A stretch of 13,445 nt of DNA. It comes from DASPLH01 sp035627675 (lineage in GTDB: Bacteria > Acidobacteriota > Terriglobia > Terriglobales > Acidobacteriaceae). Location of the stretch: positions 1-13,445 of the forward strand of contig DASPLH010000225.1 in NCBI GenBank assembly GCA_035627675.1, given 5' to 3'. The translations under genes and the position numbers were made by a program. The notes below the pieces were generated by a model that was given only the letters and a program-made list of their open reading frames with translations, did no database searches and was not told where the DNA came from. Of this stretch, positions 1 to 7,757 are shown piece after piece (position 1 is the stretch's first letter; every line of letters begins with the position of its first letter).

Positions 1-98
1 TTCCTGTGCCGGGAACTGGGGGTGATGGGGACGGGTACCGCTGCGTCAAGAACCTCGGTCGAGCCCTGAGCCATTGGGACGATTATCTCCGTGAATGA
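1..98 (+). CDS. Possible 3' end of an upstream gene (partial, uncertain)
   Basis: Reading from base 3, one plus-strand frame is open from the left edge to a TGA at 96-98. Its last residues read GDGYRCVKNLGRALSHWDDYLRE, with mostly G or C in third positions, so it could be the tail of a gene that begins outside the window. Only about 31 codons are visible and no family can be recognised. A competing reading is a minus-strand gene starting with the ATG at 74-72 (MAQGSTEVLDAAVPVP...), with GGAG about 12 nt upstream, running off the left edge. The two readings are mutually antisense and the visible sequence does not settle between them. Confidence 0.25.
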   Translation, partial: PVPGTGGDGDGYRCVKNLGRALSHWDDYLRE

Positions 99-269
99 TT
101 GAGGCTGGATATGAATATGGGCCTGCACTGAGTTTCCAACAGCGAAGGAGAGTCACACAAGTGGAATCGGGCACACGCGAGGGAGTGGAGCTGCCCGGTT
201 TCCCGGAAGCGTTGGACGGCCAAGGCACGCGGTGAACGTCGTTGAATGTAAAGCTTGTCGGTACAACGA

Positions 270-298
270 CCCCGCCGGGACGGAGAGCCAGGGCGGGG
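270..298 (-). terminator. Weak stem-loop after the lipoprotein gene
   Basis: CCCCGCC at 270-276 pairs with GGCGGGG at 292-298 around a 15-nt loop, 14 bases beyond the lipoprotein stop codon. There is no T-run after it on the minus strand, so it is not a classical intrinsic terminator; it could be a 3' stabilising structure. A second inverted repeat (GTCGTTG 238-244, CAACGAC 264-270) overlaps it by one base and would compete with it. The rest of 99-311 shows no gene. Confidence 0.3.
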
Positions 299-311
299 CA
301 CCCATTGGCTT

Positions 312-1019
312 CTATCGTTTCAGCGCGTCCAGGATCAGCTCTTCGACCTTGTTCCAGACGCGCGGATCGCGGTCCATCCTTGTGTGGTCCTTGCGCAGGA
401 CTGTCTTGTGCCACGGGAGGTCGCTGACGTCTATGTCCGAGCCCTTGTAGTCGAACCGCCAGTTGCCGAGGATGGCCGTGCGCGACGGGTCGGCGGCGCG
501 GATCTGCCGCGGGCCGCGGATGAAGCGGCCGTCGCGCTGGTACAGGTTCGCTGCTGCGCGGACGTTGGGCGGAAGCACCTCGTCCCCCAGCCCTACGCTG
601 TCAACCTGCACGGTGAGCAGCACGGGCACGCCGAGCTCGTCGAGTTGGCGCGCAAATTTCGGCACCGCCGCTCCGCCAAAGCTCTGGCCGTAGAGGATGA
701 TGCGAGCCGACGCGCGTTCGCGGTCGCCGAGCCGGCCGTCACGGTTGCTGTCGAGGGCCGCGCGCACGAAGCGCAGCGCCAGGTCGCGCCGGGTGTTCTC
801 GACGGTTTGCACGTGAACATCGGCGGGCACGAGCGAACGCAGGCGCACTGCCATGCGTCCCACGCCAACACGGCCGTTGTCCCAGCGATCACGGCCGCCG
901 TGGAACCCCAGGACCAGCGTGTGATTCGGCGCGAGGGGAGTCGGGAGCGTGAAGTCCTCCCATCGCTGCGCCGCGCAGCCGAACAGTGCCAGGAGCATGG
1001 CAATAGCGAAGAACCGCAT
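312..1019 (-). CDS. Alpha/beta-hydrolase-like lipoprotein with an EF-hand-type loop
   Basis: A 235-residue protein. The first 15 residues form a lipoprotein signal peptide with lipobox LFGC (Cys15), so the mature protein should be lipid-anchored outside the cytoplasm. A strand-loop segment LVLGFHGG (about 35-42) and the nucleophile elbow GQSFGG (Ser113) fit a serine alpha/beta hydrolase. The sequence D90-S-N-R-D-G-R-L-G-D-R-E101 directly before the elbow strand matches the calcium-binding EF-hand loop pattern DxNxDGxLxxxE. Candidate catalytic histidines lie in the C-terminal third (PWHKTV, KDHTRM). The ATG at 1019 is chosen because the lipobox follows at the right distance; no Shine-Dalgarno is visible. 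It lies 64 bp downstream of the GSDH gene on the same strand, so the two may be cotranscribed. The substrate is not predictable; no specific family was recognised. Confidence 0.75.
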   Translation of the reverse strand: MRFFAIAMLLALFGCAAQRWEDFTLPTPLAPNHTLVLGFHGGRDRWDNGRVGVGRMAVRLRSLVPADVHVQTVENTRRDLALRFVRAALDSNRDGRLGDRERASARIILYGQSFGGAAVPKFARQLDELGVPVLLTVQVDSVGLGDEVLPPNVRAAANLYQRDGRFIRGPRQIRAADPSRTAILGNWRFDYKGSDIDVSDLPWHKTVLRKDHTRMDRDPRVWNKVEELILDALKR

Positions 1020-1032
1020 CAGGGTGGATGAC

Positions 1033-1076
1033 GCAGGCGGGGCGGCCGCTCCGGTTCGAGCGAGCCGCCCTCCTGC
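1033..1076 (-). other. Long interrupted hairpin between the GSDH and lipoprotein genes
   Basis: Arms on the plus strand are GCAGG (1033-1037), GGGCGGC (1040-1046) and CGCTC (1047-1051), then loop CGGTTC, then GAGCG (1058-1062), GCCGCCC (1064-1070) and CCTGC (1072-1076). This gives 17 pairs, broken only by a 2-versus-1 internal loop and one bulged A/T. It begins 7 bases after the GSDH stop codon (1084-1086) and ends 13 bases before the lipoprotein ATG. No U-run follows on the minus strand, so an mRNA-processing, attenuation or 3'-end-protecting element is more likely than a simple terminator. Confidence 0.6.
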
Positions 1077-1083
1077 ACTCGGA

Positions 1084-3771
1084 TCATGGCGAGACGTTGA
1101 TGACCAGCTTCTCGGTGATCACGCGTGCCGCCTTGTCCCACGATTTGATGCTTACGTTGCGCGTGCCGGCCGCCAGTGTCAGAGACGTGTCGATGGAAGC
1201 TGCCGTGGTCGAGAACACGCTTACGCCATCGACGTAGATCTTCATTCCGGTCACGCCGGCCGAGTTCGTCGTGAGCGCGACGAATCGCACCGGCGACTTC
1301 ACCGTGGCATTGTTCGCCGGCGAGCAGACCGTGATGGAGGGATCGAGCGTCTTCTTCGTACAGGCGCTGCCGCCTCCGCTGACGGTGACCGTACGGGAGT
1401 CGCTGATCACACGTCCGGCCTTGTCCCACGACTTGGTCACGATCCGGCGCGTGCCGGCCGCCAGTGTCAGAGACGTGTCGATGGAGGCTGCCGTGGTCGA
1501 GAACACGCTTACGCCGTCAACGTAGATCTTCATTCCGGTCACACCCGCCGAGTTCGTCGTCAGAGCCACGAAGCGCACGGGCGACGCTACGGTCGCGCCA
1601 TTTGCGGGCGAGCAGACGGTGATGGAAGGATCGGTGGCGCTCTTCGTGCACGTACCGCCGGTTCCCGACCCCACGGTGACGTTCCGCACCTCGCTCGTGA
1701 TCCTGCCGAGGGCGTCCCAGGCCTTCACGGTGATCCGGTGTGCTCCGGCCGAGAGCGGGACCGTGGTGTCGAGGGCGGTCGCAGTCGTGGTGAAGACACC
1801 CACTCCGTCCACGTACACCTTCATTCCAGTCACACCGCCGGAGTTGGTCGTGCCGGCCACAATGCGCAGTGGAGAAGTGACGGTCGCACCTTCGGCGGGA
1901 GTACAGATCGTGACCGATGGATCCGTGGTCTTCAGCGGGCAGGGCGCACCACTGGGCGTGTATCTCAGGTTGATGCGGAAGCTCTGGGTCGAAATGCTGC
2001 CTGCGCTGTCGGTGGCCTGGAGCGACAACTCGTACCAGTAGGTATCGATCGTGTCCGGCAGGTCGGCGACGAACGTGCCCGACGATCCCGTCGCCTGCTT
2101 GATCAGGTGGGTGTGCGTGTTGTGGTGCAGTATGACCGACCACAACAGTCCGGAATCCGGAATCGTGCCATCCTCCGCGTCGGTGGCGCCTCCCGAGAAC
2201 GCGACGACCGCGTCGGGGTCCACCGTGGAGTTGTTGGCCGGGCTGGTGATTGCGACTGTCGGCTTCGAACTGCCGAGCGTGATCTCCACCACCGCCGAAT
2301 CCGTGGCTCCGGAGGTGTCTGTCACGGTGAGCTTCGCCGCGAACTTCTGCACGCCGGTAGCGACGTATTGATGCGACGGATTTGGGGTTATGGAAGTGGC
2401 TCCATCCCCGAACTCCCACAGGTACGTCAGCGGATTGCCGTCGGGGTCGCTCGATCCCGCGCTGGAGAAGTTCACGGTCAGCGGGGAAGCGCCTGAATCC
2501 GGGTTGGCGCTCGCAGCCGCGACCGGGGCGCGGTTGTTCGAGCCGGAGTAGCGGATGCGGTACACGCTGCCGCTGCTGATCGAGAGCCAGTACAGATTGC
2601 CATCGGGACCTTGCCGCAAATACACCGGGTCGTTGAGATCGGTCGCGAAGGTGGTGACGCTCGTGACCTGTCCGGCGGCGTCGATATTGGCGCGCTTCAA
2701 CCACTTGTTGCTGAAATCGGCGAAGTAGATGTTGTTCTCGTACTGGAGCGGATAAGGTGATCGTTGCAGGTACGGCCCCATGATCACGCAGCCGCCAATG
2801 CCGGTCACGTGTTCGTACGTGTAGCTCGGCATCGTGACAGCGCTTACGGGCAAGTTCTGGCACAGCGTGAACTTCGATTGAAAAGACGATTGAGGAGCAC
2901 CACCCTCGTAGCAGGGCCAGCCGAAGTTCTTGCCACGGCCGAAATTGATTTCCTCCCACTTGCTCCAGCCGACGTCGCCGATCACTAATTCGTTGTTGGG
3001 TCCGAACGAGAAGCGAAAGGGATTTCGAAGGCCATAGGAATAGACCTTCGACCGCACGGAGTTCCTTTGGTCGTCGAACGGATTATCGCCCGGCGCGGCG
3101 CCGTCCTTCGTGACTCGCAGGAGCTTTCCGCTGAGGCTGTTTAGGTCCTGCGCACGGAGCGACCCTTCGGTCGAGCTGCGATAGTCTGCCCCGTCGCCGA
3201 CGGAAACGTAAAGCATGCCGTCAGGCCCGAATGCGAGATGGTCAACCGTGTGAGCCGCGATCTCGTTCACGATGCAGTCTTCACCAGGATTGCACGGCAG
3301 CGTGTTCTTCGTTCCCAGGATCACAAGTTCGCTGCCCGCCAGCGCGATGTCCGGGTTGTTCGGATCGGCCTGGATGCGGCTGACGCGCTCCGTACGAGGC
3401 GCAGTGCTTGTCGGGTCACCCCCGTCCTCGTAAACGTAGGAGATGTAGATGTACCCGTTGACCTCGAACGCAGGGTCGAGCGCGAGGCCAATCAGACCGC
3501 GGTCACCCGCATTGTTGACCCGCGAGGAGATGTCGAGGAACGGAGTCGCGAGCACCTGGCCGTTCTTGACGACCTTGATCTTTCCCCGGCGCTCCCAGAC
3601 GAAGACGCGACCGTCAGGCGCGAAGGCGAAACCGATGGGCGTACTGAACCCGCCCACGACTTTCTCGTTGACGAAGCCGGAATCTGTGAAGGTGATCTGA
3701 GCGGATGCGGACACACCCGCAATAAGGAGCAGCAGCACTGCCCAGGGAAAAGGGAACCGGCGGGACACCAC
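1084..3771 (-). CDS. Secreted GSDH-family (PQQ sugar dehydrogenase-like) protein with PKD and Ig-like repeats
   Basis: An 895-residue exported protein. Residues 1-24 form a signal peptide (basic SRR, then AVLLLLIAGVSASA, cut near Ala-Gln). Residues about 25-407 are a glucose/sorbosone dehydrogenase-type beta-propeller: GDRGLIGLALDP, HTVDHLAFGPDG (His174, His178), SYGLRNPFRFSFGP, KNFGWPCYEGG and GPDGNLYWLS are characteristic of this family, which oxidises sugars with PQQ in the periplasm or outside. A PKD domain follows (about 414-498, YLWEFGDG), then an Ig-like segment (502-604), then three tandem Ig-like repeats (609-700, 706-798, 802-893), each opening with a conserved Cys pair 12-13 residues apart. 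The start is GTG 3771 (or GTG 3768), because GGGAGG lies 5 or 8 nt upstream and the signal peptide begins there. A GTG at 3825 is also in frame but would add 18 residues in front of the signal peptide. True enzyme activity is not certain; many such propellers in soil bacteria are uncharacterised. Confidence 0.88.
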   Translation of the reverse strand: MVSRRFPFPWAVLLLLIAGVSASAQITFTDSGFVNEKVVGGFSTPIGFAFAPDGRVFVWERRGKIKVVKNGQVLATPFLDISSRVNNAGDRGLIGLALDPAFEVNGYIYISYVYEDGGDPTSTAPRTERVSRIQADPNNPDIALAGSELVILGTKNTLPCNPGEDCIVNEIAAHTVDHLAFGPDGMLYVSVGDGADYRSSTEGSLRAQDLNSLSGKLLRVTKDGAAPGDNPFDDQRNSVRSKVYSYGLRNPFRFSFGPNNELVIGDVGWSKWEEINFGRGKNFGWPCYEGGAPQSSFQSKFTLCQNLPVSAVTMPSYTYEHVTGIGGCVIMGPYLQRSPYPLQYENNIYFADFSNKWLKRANIDAAGQVTSVTTFATDLNDPVYLRQGPDGNLYWLSISSGSVYRIRYSGSNNRAPVAAASANPDSGASPLTVNFSSAGSSDPDGNPLTYLWEFGDGATSITPNPSHQYVATGVQKFAAKLTVTDTSGATDSAVVEITLGSSKPTVAITSPANNSTVDPDAVVAFSGGATDAEDGTIPDSGLLWSVILHHNTHTHLIKQATGSSGTFVADLPDTIDTYWYELSLQATDSAGSISTQSFRINLRYTPSGAPCPLKTTDPSVTICTPAEGATVTSPLRIVAGTTNSGGVTGMKVYVDGVGVFTTTATALDTTVPLSAGAHRITVKAWDALGRITSEVRNVTVGSGTGGTCTKSATDPSITVCSPANGATVASPVRFVALTTNSAGVTGMKIYVDGVSVFSTTAASIDTSLTLAAGTRRIVTKSWDKAGRVISDSRTVTVSGGGSACTKKTLDPSITVCSPANNATVKSPVRFVALTTNSAGVTGMKIYVDGVSVFSTTAASIDTSLTLAAGTRNVSIKSWDKAARVITEKLVINVSP
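1093..1368 (-). repeat. Tandem Ig-like repeat unit 3 (C-terminal)
   Basis: Codes for the last of three Ig-like units in the GSDH protein. Over about 110 bp (1163-1272) it differs from unit 2 (1451-1560) at about five positions, and the core 46 residues are identical in protein. The period between units 2 and 3 is 288 bp (96 codons). The edges of the unit have diverged much more than its core. Confidence 0.85.
1378..1656 (-). repeat. Tandem Ig-like repeat unit 2
   Basis: The middle unit of the array, almost identical in its core to unit 3. It carries the same Cys pair (CTKSATDPSITVC) and the YVDGVSVF strand motif. The near-identity at DNA level, including synonymous sites, points to recent duplication or gene conversion. 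Confidence 0.85.
1672..1947 (-). repeat. Tandem Ig-like repeat unit 1 (diverged)
   Basis: The first unit of the array, offset 291 bp from unit 2. It has the same layout (CPLKTTDPSVTIC, GVTGMKVYVDGVGVF, PLSAGAHRITVKAWD) but is clearly diverged in sequence, so it is the older copy. Confidence 0.8.
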
Positions 3772-3776
3772 GGGAG

Positions 3777-3782
3777 CCTCCC
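3777..3782 (-). promoter_or_regulatory. Shine-Dalgarno deciding the GSDH start
   Basis: GGGAGG on the minus strand, 5 nt before GTG 3771 and 8 nt before GTG 3768. It supports starting the protein just ahead of the signal peptide rather than at GTG 3825. The remaining 220-bp gap up to 3991 shows no gene and no convincing promoter. Confidence 0.65.
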
Positions 3783-3991
3783 GTCCACGCAGCGGGTTGC
3801 CGCAGGGACTGGTGAATACGAGCACATATTAGCGAGCAGACAATTCGAGCCGCCCACACGGAGAGTTCTGAAGGGTTCTGATGCGCAGCCCTGCCCCGCC
3901 GTTCGCGATCGCCCGCAGGCGTTCATCACTATTTCTACTTAGTACCGGGTTGCTGCCGCCGGAAGGCCCTGCGTCCTTGGCCGTGCGCGGG

Positions 3992-6499
3992 CTAAAGTTC
4001 GCGGACGCGGCGTTCAAGGTCCTTTGTGATCGAAGCCGCATCGTCCTCGGGACGGTACTTCACGGGCGTGCCGACGCGAACGGAGATCGAATTCGGGGGG
4101 ACGAAGCGCCGGTCGCGTTTCGCCGCCTCGAAGAGTCCGTGGATGCGCATGGGAACAACGGGAAGGTTGAGACGTTGCGCGAGGATGCCCACGCCGGATT
4201 GAAATCTGTCAATCTCTCCCGTGTCGGTCCGCCGCCCCTCGGGGAAGACAAGTACGCTGTAACCCCGATCGGCGCTCCGGCCAGCGTGTTCGAATGCCTT
4301 CAGAAACCCCGATCTCTGCGGCAGCGGGAAGACGTTGAACAGGGCGAGGATGAGAGTGTGCTCCAGCCGGTCCAATGCCCGGCGCCACCAGGGCAGGTGC
4401 GCAGGCGGGTTCTTCATGGCCGCCAGCAGTTCGCCGAGCATGGCAGGCGCAACTTTCCGACGCATGCGCCATGGAAGCGCCGCCAGCACGAAACCGATGT
4501 CCACGAAGGTCACGTGATTGCAGACGATGAGCACCGGCCCGCGGATGTCACGCAGGTTTTCGCGGCCGATCACCTTCGGCTTCGCCAGGAGCATCGTTGC
4601 CGGCCAGGCGAGAGTCGCGTACACAAGCGGGCGAATCCATGTGAACGGCCAGCGCTGAGGCCAGTCCGGATATTGGTGTCTCGTGCCGGCCTGTTCCGAC
4701 TCGCGAACGATGCGCTGGAGGTCGGAGACCTTCGACGCCGACTGGAACTGCACCTCGTGCAGGTCCACCTGATAACGGTCTTCGAGCGCAGCCATGAGTT
4801 CGACGCGGTCGATCGAAGTCAGCTGGAAATCGCGATCGAGCTCCGCGTCGGCGCCTACATGGCCGACGTCCCGCGACGTGATCCGCTTCAACAGGTCGCC
4901 GATACCGGCATCGGCCGCCGTGGATTGTCCTTGCGACAAAGCAAACTGTTCGAGAACGCCGACCTTGGGCTTCTGCGTTGGCGTGCGCGGAAAATCCGGT
5001 TCCGGCCAGAGGAGCCAGCGGCGTATGCGCTGGTATTCCGCCAGCTGCTCGTTGGCGCGCGCAACGGCCTGATCCGGATTCGCGCCGTCGTTCATCAGCA
5101 GGATGGCGCACGGTTCGGCATTGCCTCCGACGGGAACGCCGACCACCACGCAGTCGCGAATCTCGGGTTGACGGCGCAACGCCTCTTCGAGATCGGCGGG
5201 ATGAACGTTCATGCCGGCCGGAGTGACGATCACGTTCTTCTTTCGGCCCTTGAAGTACAGGTTGCCGTTGCCGTCGAACTCTCCGAGGTCGCCGGTGTGG
5301 AACCAGCCTTCGTCGCCGGCCACTTCCGTGAGTTGCCCGCCCTGCCAATAGCGCGAGGCGATGTTCTCGCCGCGCACCAGGATCTCCCCGTCGGGGCCGA
5401 GCTTCACCTCGCGTCCGGGAAGCAGCTTCCCGATCGAGCGCCTGCCGGTGCGGAATGGATGATTGACGCTTATCAATGATGTGGTTTCCGTCAGCCCGTA
5501 CCCTTGTATGACGGCAAATCCCGTGCGCCTCCAGAAGGTCTCCGTGGCTTCGTCCAGCGCGGCGCCGCCGGAGACGAAGGCCCAGAACTTCCATCCGAAG
5601 GCCCGGTGTATGCGCCGGAAGCGCCACCAGTTCCGGACGAAGTGCTTTCCTTCGGCGGAAGCAAGATCGCGGGACAGCCTTGCGCTCTCGCCGCGGCCTT
5701 CGTACTCGCGCTCGATCTGCTGCTTGAGCGACTCCAGCATGCGAGGCACGGTGATGCAGACGCTGACGCGCTGACGCCGGATATTGGCGATCACCTCGGC
5801 GGGGTTCAGCGAGTCCTGGAACACAACGGTTGCGCCGAGCGCCTGCGGAACGAAGACCCCGAGGAACTGCCCGAAAACGTGGCTGAGCGGCAGCAGGTCA
5901 AGAAACCGCAGCGGATGCACCAGCCACTCGTACTTCAAGTACCTGGCGATCTCGCGCTCCAGCGGTTCCAGGTTCGCGAGCACGTTGCCGTGCGTGATGA
6001 CCACGCCGCGAGGCTCGGCCGTGGTGCCCGAGGTGAAGATTACCTGGAGTGCATCGTCACGCGCGGCTGGCGCGGCCACGAGCTGCGAGGAGTGGTGTCC
6101 GATGGCGGCCGCCAGGTCTTCGAGTGCGATGGCGTCAACGCCGGGGATGTTCCCCAGCAGGCTGCGCGAACAGACAACCAGGCGCGCCTTCACCTGCGAG
6201 GCGACTCGCGCGGCGAATTCCGGCGCGGAGGCGCGATCGATCGGGACCGCGACGGCGCCGGCCAGCGCGCAGCCGAAGAACGCGGCGACCCACTCGGCGC
6301 AGTTCTCTCCCCAGAGCAGTACGTGATCACCGCGACCGATGTTACGGGCGGCGAGTTCGCCGGCAAACTGCCGGGCGGTTCGCGCCAGGTCGCGGTAGGT
6401 CCATGCGATCGTGCGGTAGCCGCGGCGGAAGACATACGCGCGCTGCGAACCGAGTTGCTCGAAGCGGGCGACGAGTTCTGCGACGGACGAGCGCGGCAT
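3992..6499 (-). CDS. Acyl-AMP ligase / acyl carrier / PlsC acyltransferase fusion
   Basis: An 835-residue, three-part lipid enzyme. Residues 1 to about 515 are an ANL-superfamily adenylating enzyme: P-loop FTSGTTAEPRGV (155-166), GYGLTETTS (from 333), the hinge-region GWFHTGDLG and GRKKNVIV, and the C-terminal lysine motif FPRTPTQK (Lys510). Residues about 530-603 look like an acyl carrier domain, with LTSIDRVEL (Ser562) at the phosphopantetheine site. Residues about 640-835 are an LPLAT/PlsC domain with NHVTFVD (His662, Asp667), FPEGRRT (752-758) and a VVPMRI strand. The likely job is to activate a fatty acid, hold it on the internal carrier and transfer it to a lysophospholipid or glycerol phosphate at the inner membrane. 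E. coli Aas combines the same two activities in the opposite order and without an internal carrier. ATG 6499 is chosen because family similarity begins at SSVAELVARF; ATGs at 6541 and 6547 are in frame but have no Shine-Dalgarno. Confidence 0.87.
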   Translation of the reverse strand: MPRSSVAELVARFEQLGSQRAYVFRRGYRTIAWTYRDLARTARQFAGELAARNIGRGDHVLLWGENCAEWVAAFFGCALAGAVAVPIDRASAPEFAARVASQVKARLVVCSRSLLGNIPGVDAIALEDLAAAIGHHSSQLVAAPAARDDALQVIFTSGTTAEPRGVVITHGNVLANLEPLEREIARYLKYEWLVHPLRFLDLLPLSHVFGQFLGVFVPQALGATVVFQDSLNPAEVIANIRRQRVSVCITVPRMLESLKQQIEREYEGRGESARLSRDLASAEGKHFVRNWWRFRRIHRAFGWKFWAFVSGGAALDEATETFWRRTGFAVIQGYGLTETTSLISVNHPFRTGRRSIGKLLPGREVKLGPDGEILVRGENIASRYWQGGQLTEVAGDEGWFHTGDLGEFDGNGNLYFKGRKKNVIVTPAGMNVHPADLEEALRRQPEIRDCVVVGVPVGGNAEPCAILLMNDGANPDQAVARANEQLAEYQRIRRWLLWPEPDFPRTPTQKPKVGVLEQFALSQGQSTAADAGIGDLLKRITSRDVGHVGADAELDRDFQLTSIDRVELMAALEDRYQVDLHEVQFQSASKVSDLQRIVRESEQAGTRHQYPDWPQRWPFTWIRPLVYATLAWPATMLLAKPKVIGRENLRDIRGPVLIVCNHVTFVDIGFVLAALPWRMRRKVAPAMLGELLAAMKNPPAHLPWWRRALDRLEHTLILALFNVFPLPQRSGFLKAFEHAGRSADRGYSVLVFPEGRRTDTGEIDRFQSGVGILAQRLNLPVVPMRIHGLFEAAKRDRRFVPPNSISVRVGTPVKYRPEDDAASITKDLERRVREL

Positions 6500-6539
6500 C
6501 GCCGACGATCGGGTTCCCGGACGGGATTTCTGTCCAGCC

Positions 6540-6547
6540 ATTATCAT
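6540..6547. promoter_or_regulatory. Candidate bidirectional -10 element
   Basis: The octamer ATTATCAT gives TATCAT (6542-6547) on the plus strand and GATAAT (6545-6540) on the minus strand; each matches the TATAAT consensus at five of six positions. Transcription from the plus -10 would start about 5 nt before the flavoprotein ATG (6559). From the minus -10 it would start about 35 nt before the ligase ATG (6499). No convincing -35 is seen for either. Confidence 0.4.
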
Positions 6548-6558
6548 GCGGTCAGGAC

Positions 6559-7722
6559 ATGCACCAGTTTGACGCAATCATCATAGGAGGCGGCGCGGCC
6601 GGGCTCATGTGCGCCATTGAGGCCGGCAAGCGCGGCCGCCGCGTTGCCGTTCTCGAACACGCCGACCGCCTCGGGAAAAAGATTTTGATCTCCGGCGGAG
6701 GACGATGCAATTTCACGAACCTGCATTGTCGTCCCGAGAACTTCCTGTCGGCAAACCGGCACTTCGCAAAGTCGGCGCTGGCCCGGTACACTCCCGCCGA
6801 TTTCATCGCGCTGGTAGAGAAGCATCGTATTCCATACCACGAGAAGACGCTCGGACAGCTGTTTTGCGACCGCTCTGCCCAGGACATCCTGACGATGCTG
6901 GAAGACGAGTGCCGGGCAGGCGGCGTGTCGGTCCGGCTTCGAACGAAGATACGCGAGGTGCGGCGCGACACGGCATTCGTGGTGCGGTCCGATCACGAGG
7001 AGTTCCGTGCTCCCGCGCTTGTGATTGCCAGCGGAGGACTATCCATCCCGAAGATGGGGGCGACAGGGTTCGGCTACGACGTCGCCCGGCAGTTCGGGCT
7101 GAAAATCCGCCAGCCCAGGCCCGCGCTCGTGCCGCTGACGTTGGACGAAGCGGACCGCGCCAGGTACTGCGACCTTGCGGGAGTTGCCGCCGAGGTCGTT
7201 GCGTCCGTGGACTCGCAGCAGTTCCGCGAGAAGATGCTGATCACGCACCGGGGGCTGAGCGGTCCCGCCATCCTTCAGATTTCGTCCTACTGGGACCGGT
7301 CGAACCCGATCACGCTGGACCTTGCTCCGGGACGAGCCGTCACGGACTCGCTCCTCGGGCCGAAGGGGCCGCGGGATTTGGCGGCGGCGAGAAACGCGGT
7401 CCGGTCCGTGCTCCCCAACCGGCTGGCCGACCGATGGCTGGAGTTGCATCCGCCCGAAGGTTGGTCGAATCGCGCGATTGCGGAGTTCGAGCGGCAGCTT
7501 CACCACTGGCGGGTGGTGCCGAACGGCACCGAGGGGTTCGACAAGGCCGAAGTGACCGCCGGCGGAGTTGACACCGATGAGCTTTCGGCGAAGACGATGG
7601 AGTCGCGCAAAGTCCCTGGATTGTTCTTCATCGGCGAAGTCGTCGATGTAACCGGACACCTTGGCGGCTTCAACTTCCAGTGGGCCTGGGCGTCCGGATA
7701 CTGCGCCGGCCAAGCCATTTGA
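6559..7722 (+). CDS. NAD(P)/FAD-dependent oxidoreductase, HI0933/BaiN family
   Basis: A 387-residue soluble flavoprotein, about the usual family length. An N-terminal Rossmann FAD motif reads DAIIIGGGAAGLMCAIEAG (GGGAAG at 10-15), followed by the family signature SGGGRCNFTN. The C-terminus has GGVDTDELSAKTMES and the typical ending GEVVDVTGHLGGFNFQWAWA, which carries the second FAD-contacting segment. Known relatives include E. coli YhiN and the clostridial bile-acid reductase BaiN; the physiological substrate of most members is unknown. ATG 6559 puts the dinucleotide fold at residue 5, which is normal. No useful Shine-Dalgarno is present, and the gene may be nearly leaderless. It is divergent from the acyl ligase fusion. 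The frame stays open after the TGA for 141 more codons, but the protein already has its complete family C-terminus. Confidence 0.9.
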   Translation: MHQFDAIIIGGGAAGLMCAIEAGKRGRRVAVLEHADRLGKKILISGGGRCNFTNLHCRPENFLSANRHFAKSALARYTPADFIALVEKHRIPYHEKTLGQLFCDRSAQDILTMLEDECRAGGVSVRLRTKIREVRRDTAFVVRSDHEEFRAPALVIASGGLSIPKMGATGFGYDVARQFGLKIRQPRPALVPLTLDEADRARYCDLAGVAAEVVASVDSQQFREKMLITHRGLSGPAILQISSYWDRSNPITLDLAPGRAVTDSLLGPKGPRDLAAARNAVRSVLPNRLADRWLELHPPEGWSNRAIAEFERQLHHWRVVPNGTEGFDKAEVTAGGVDTDELSAKTMESRKVPGLFFIGEVVDVTGHLGGFNFQWAWASGYCAGQAI

Positions 7723-7757
7723 AGATTACCTGCGGGTGACCCCGGTGACCGGCCGGC

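Noticed and set aside
1020..1083. Intrinsic terminator for the GSDH gene.
   Set aside because: A strong hairpin is present but no U-run follows it on the minus strand.
1517..2959. Long minus-strand and plus-strand open frames overlapping the GSDH gene (for example 949-2496 plus, 1517-2959 minus).
   Set aside because: Translations are Arg/His/Gly-rich low-complexity sequences typical of wrong-frame reading in GC-rich genes; the GSDH frame has clear domains.
3772..3825. GTG 3825 as the start of the GSDH protein.
   Set aside because: It would place 18 residues before a normal signal peptide and has no Shine-Dalgarno, whereas GGGAGG sits just before GTG 3771/3768.
3800..3850. Possible promoter for the GSDH gene (TTGTCT and TATTCA-like elements on the minus strand).
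   Set aside because: Spacing is about 19 bp and the -10 match is poor; not better than chance.
3881..5479. Long plus-strand open frame opposite the ligase fusion.
   Set aside because: It is antisense to conserved catalytic motifs and has no recognisable domain or ribosome site.
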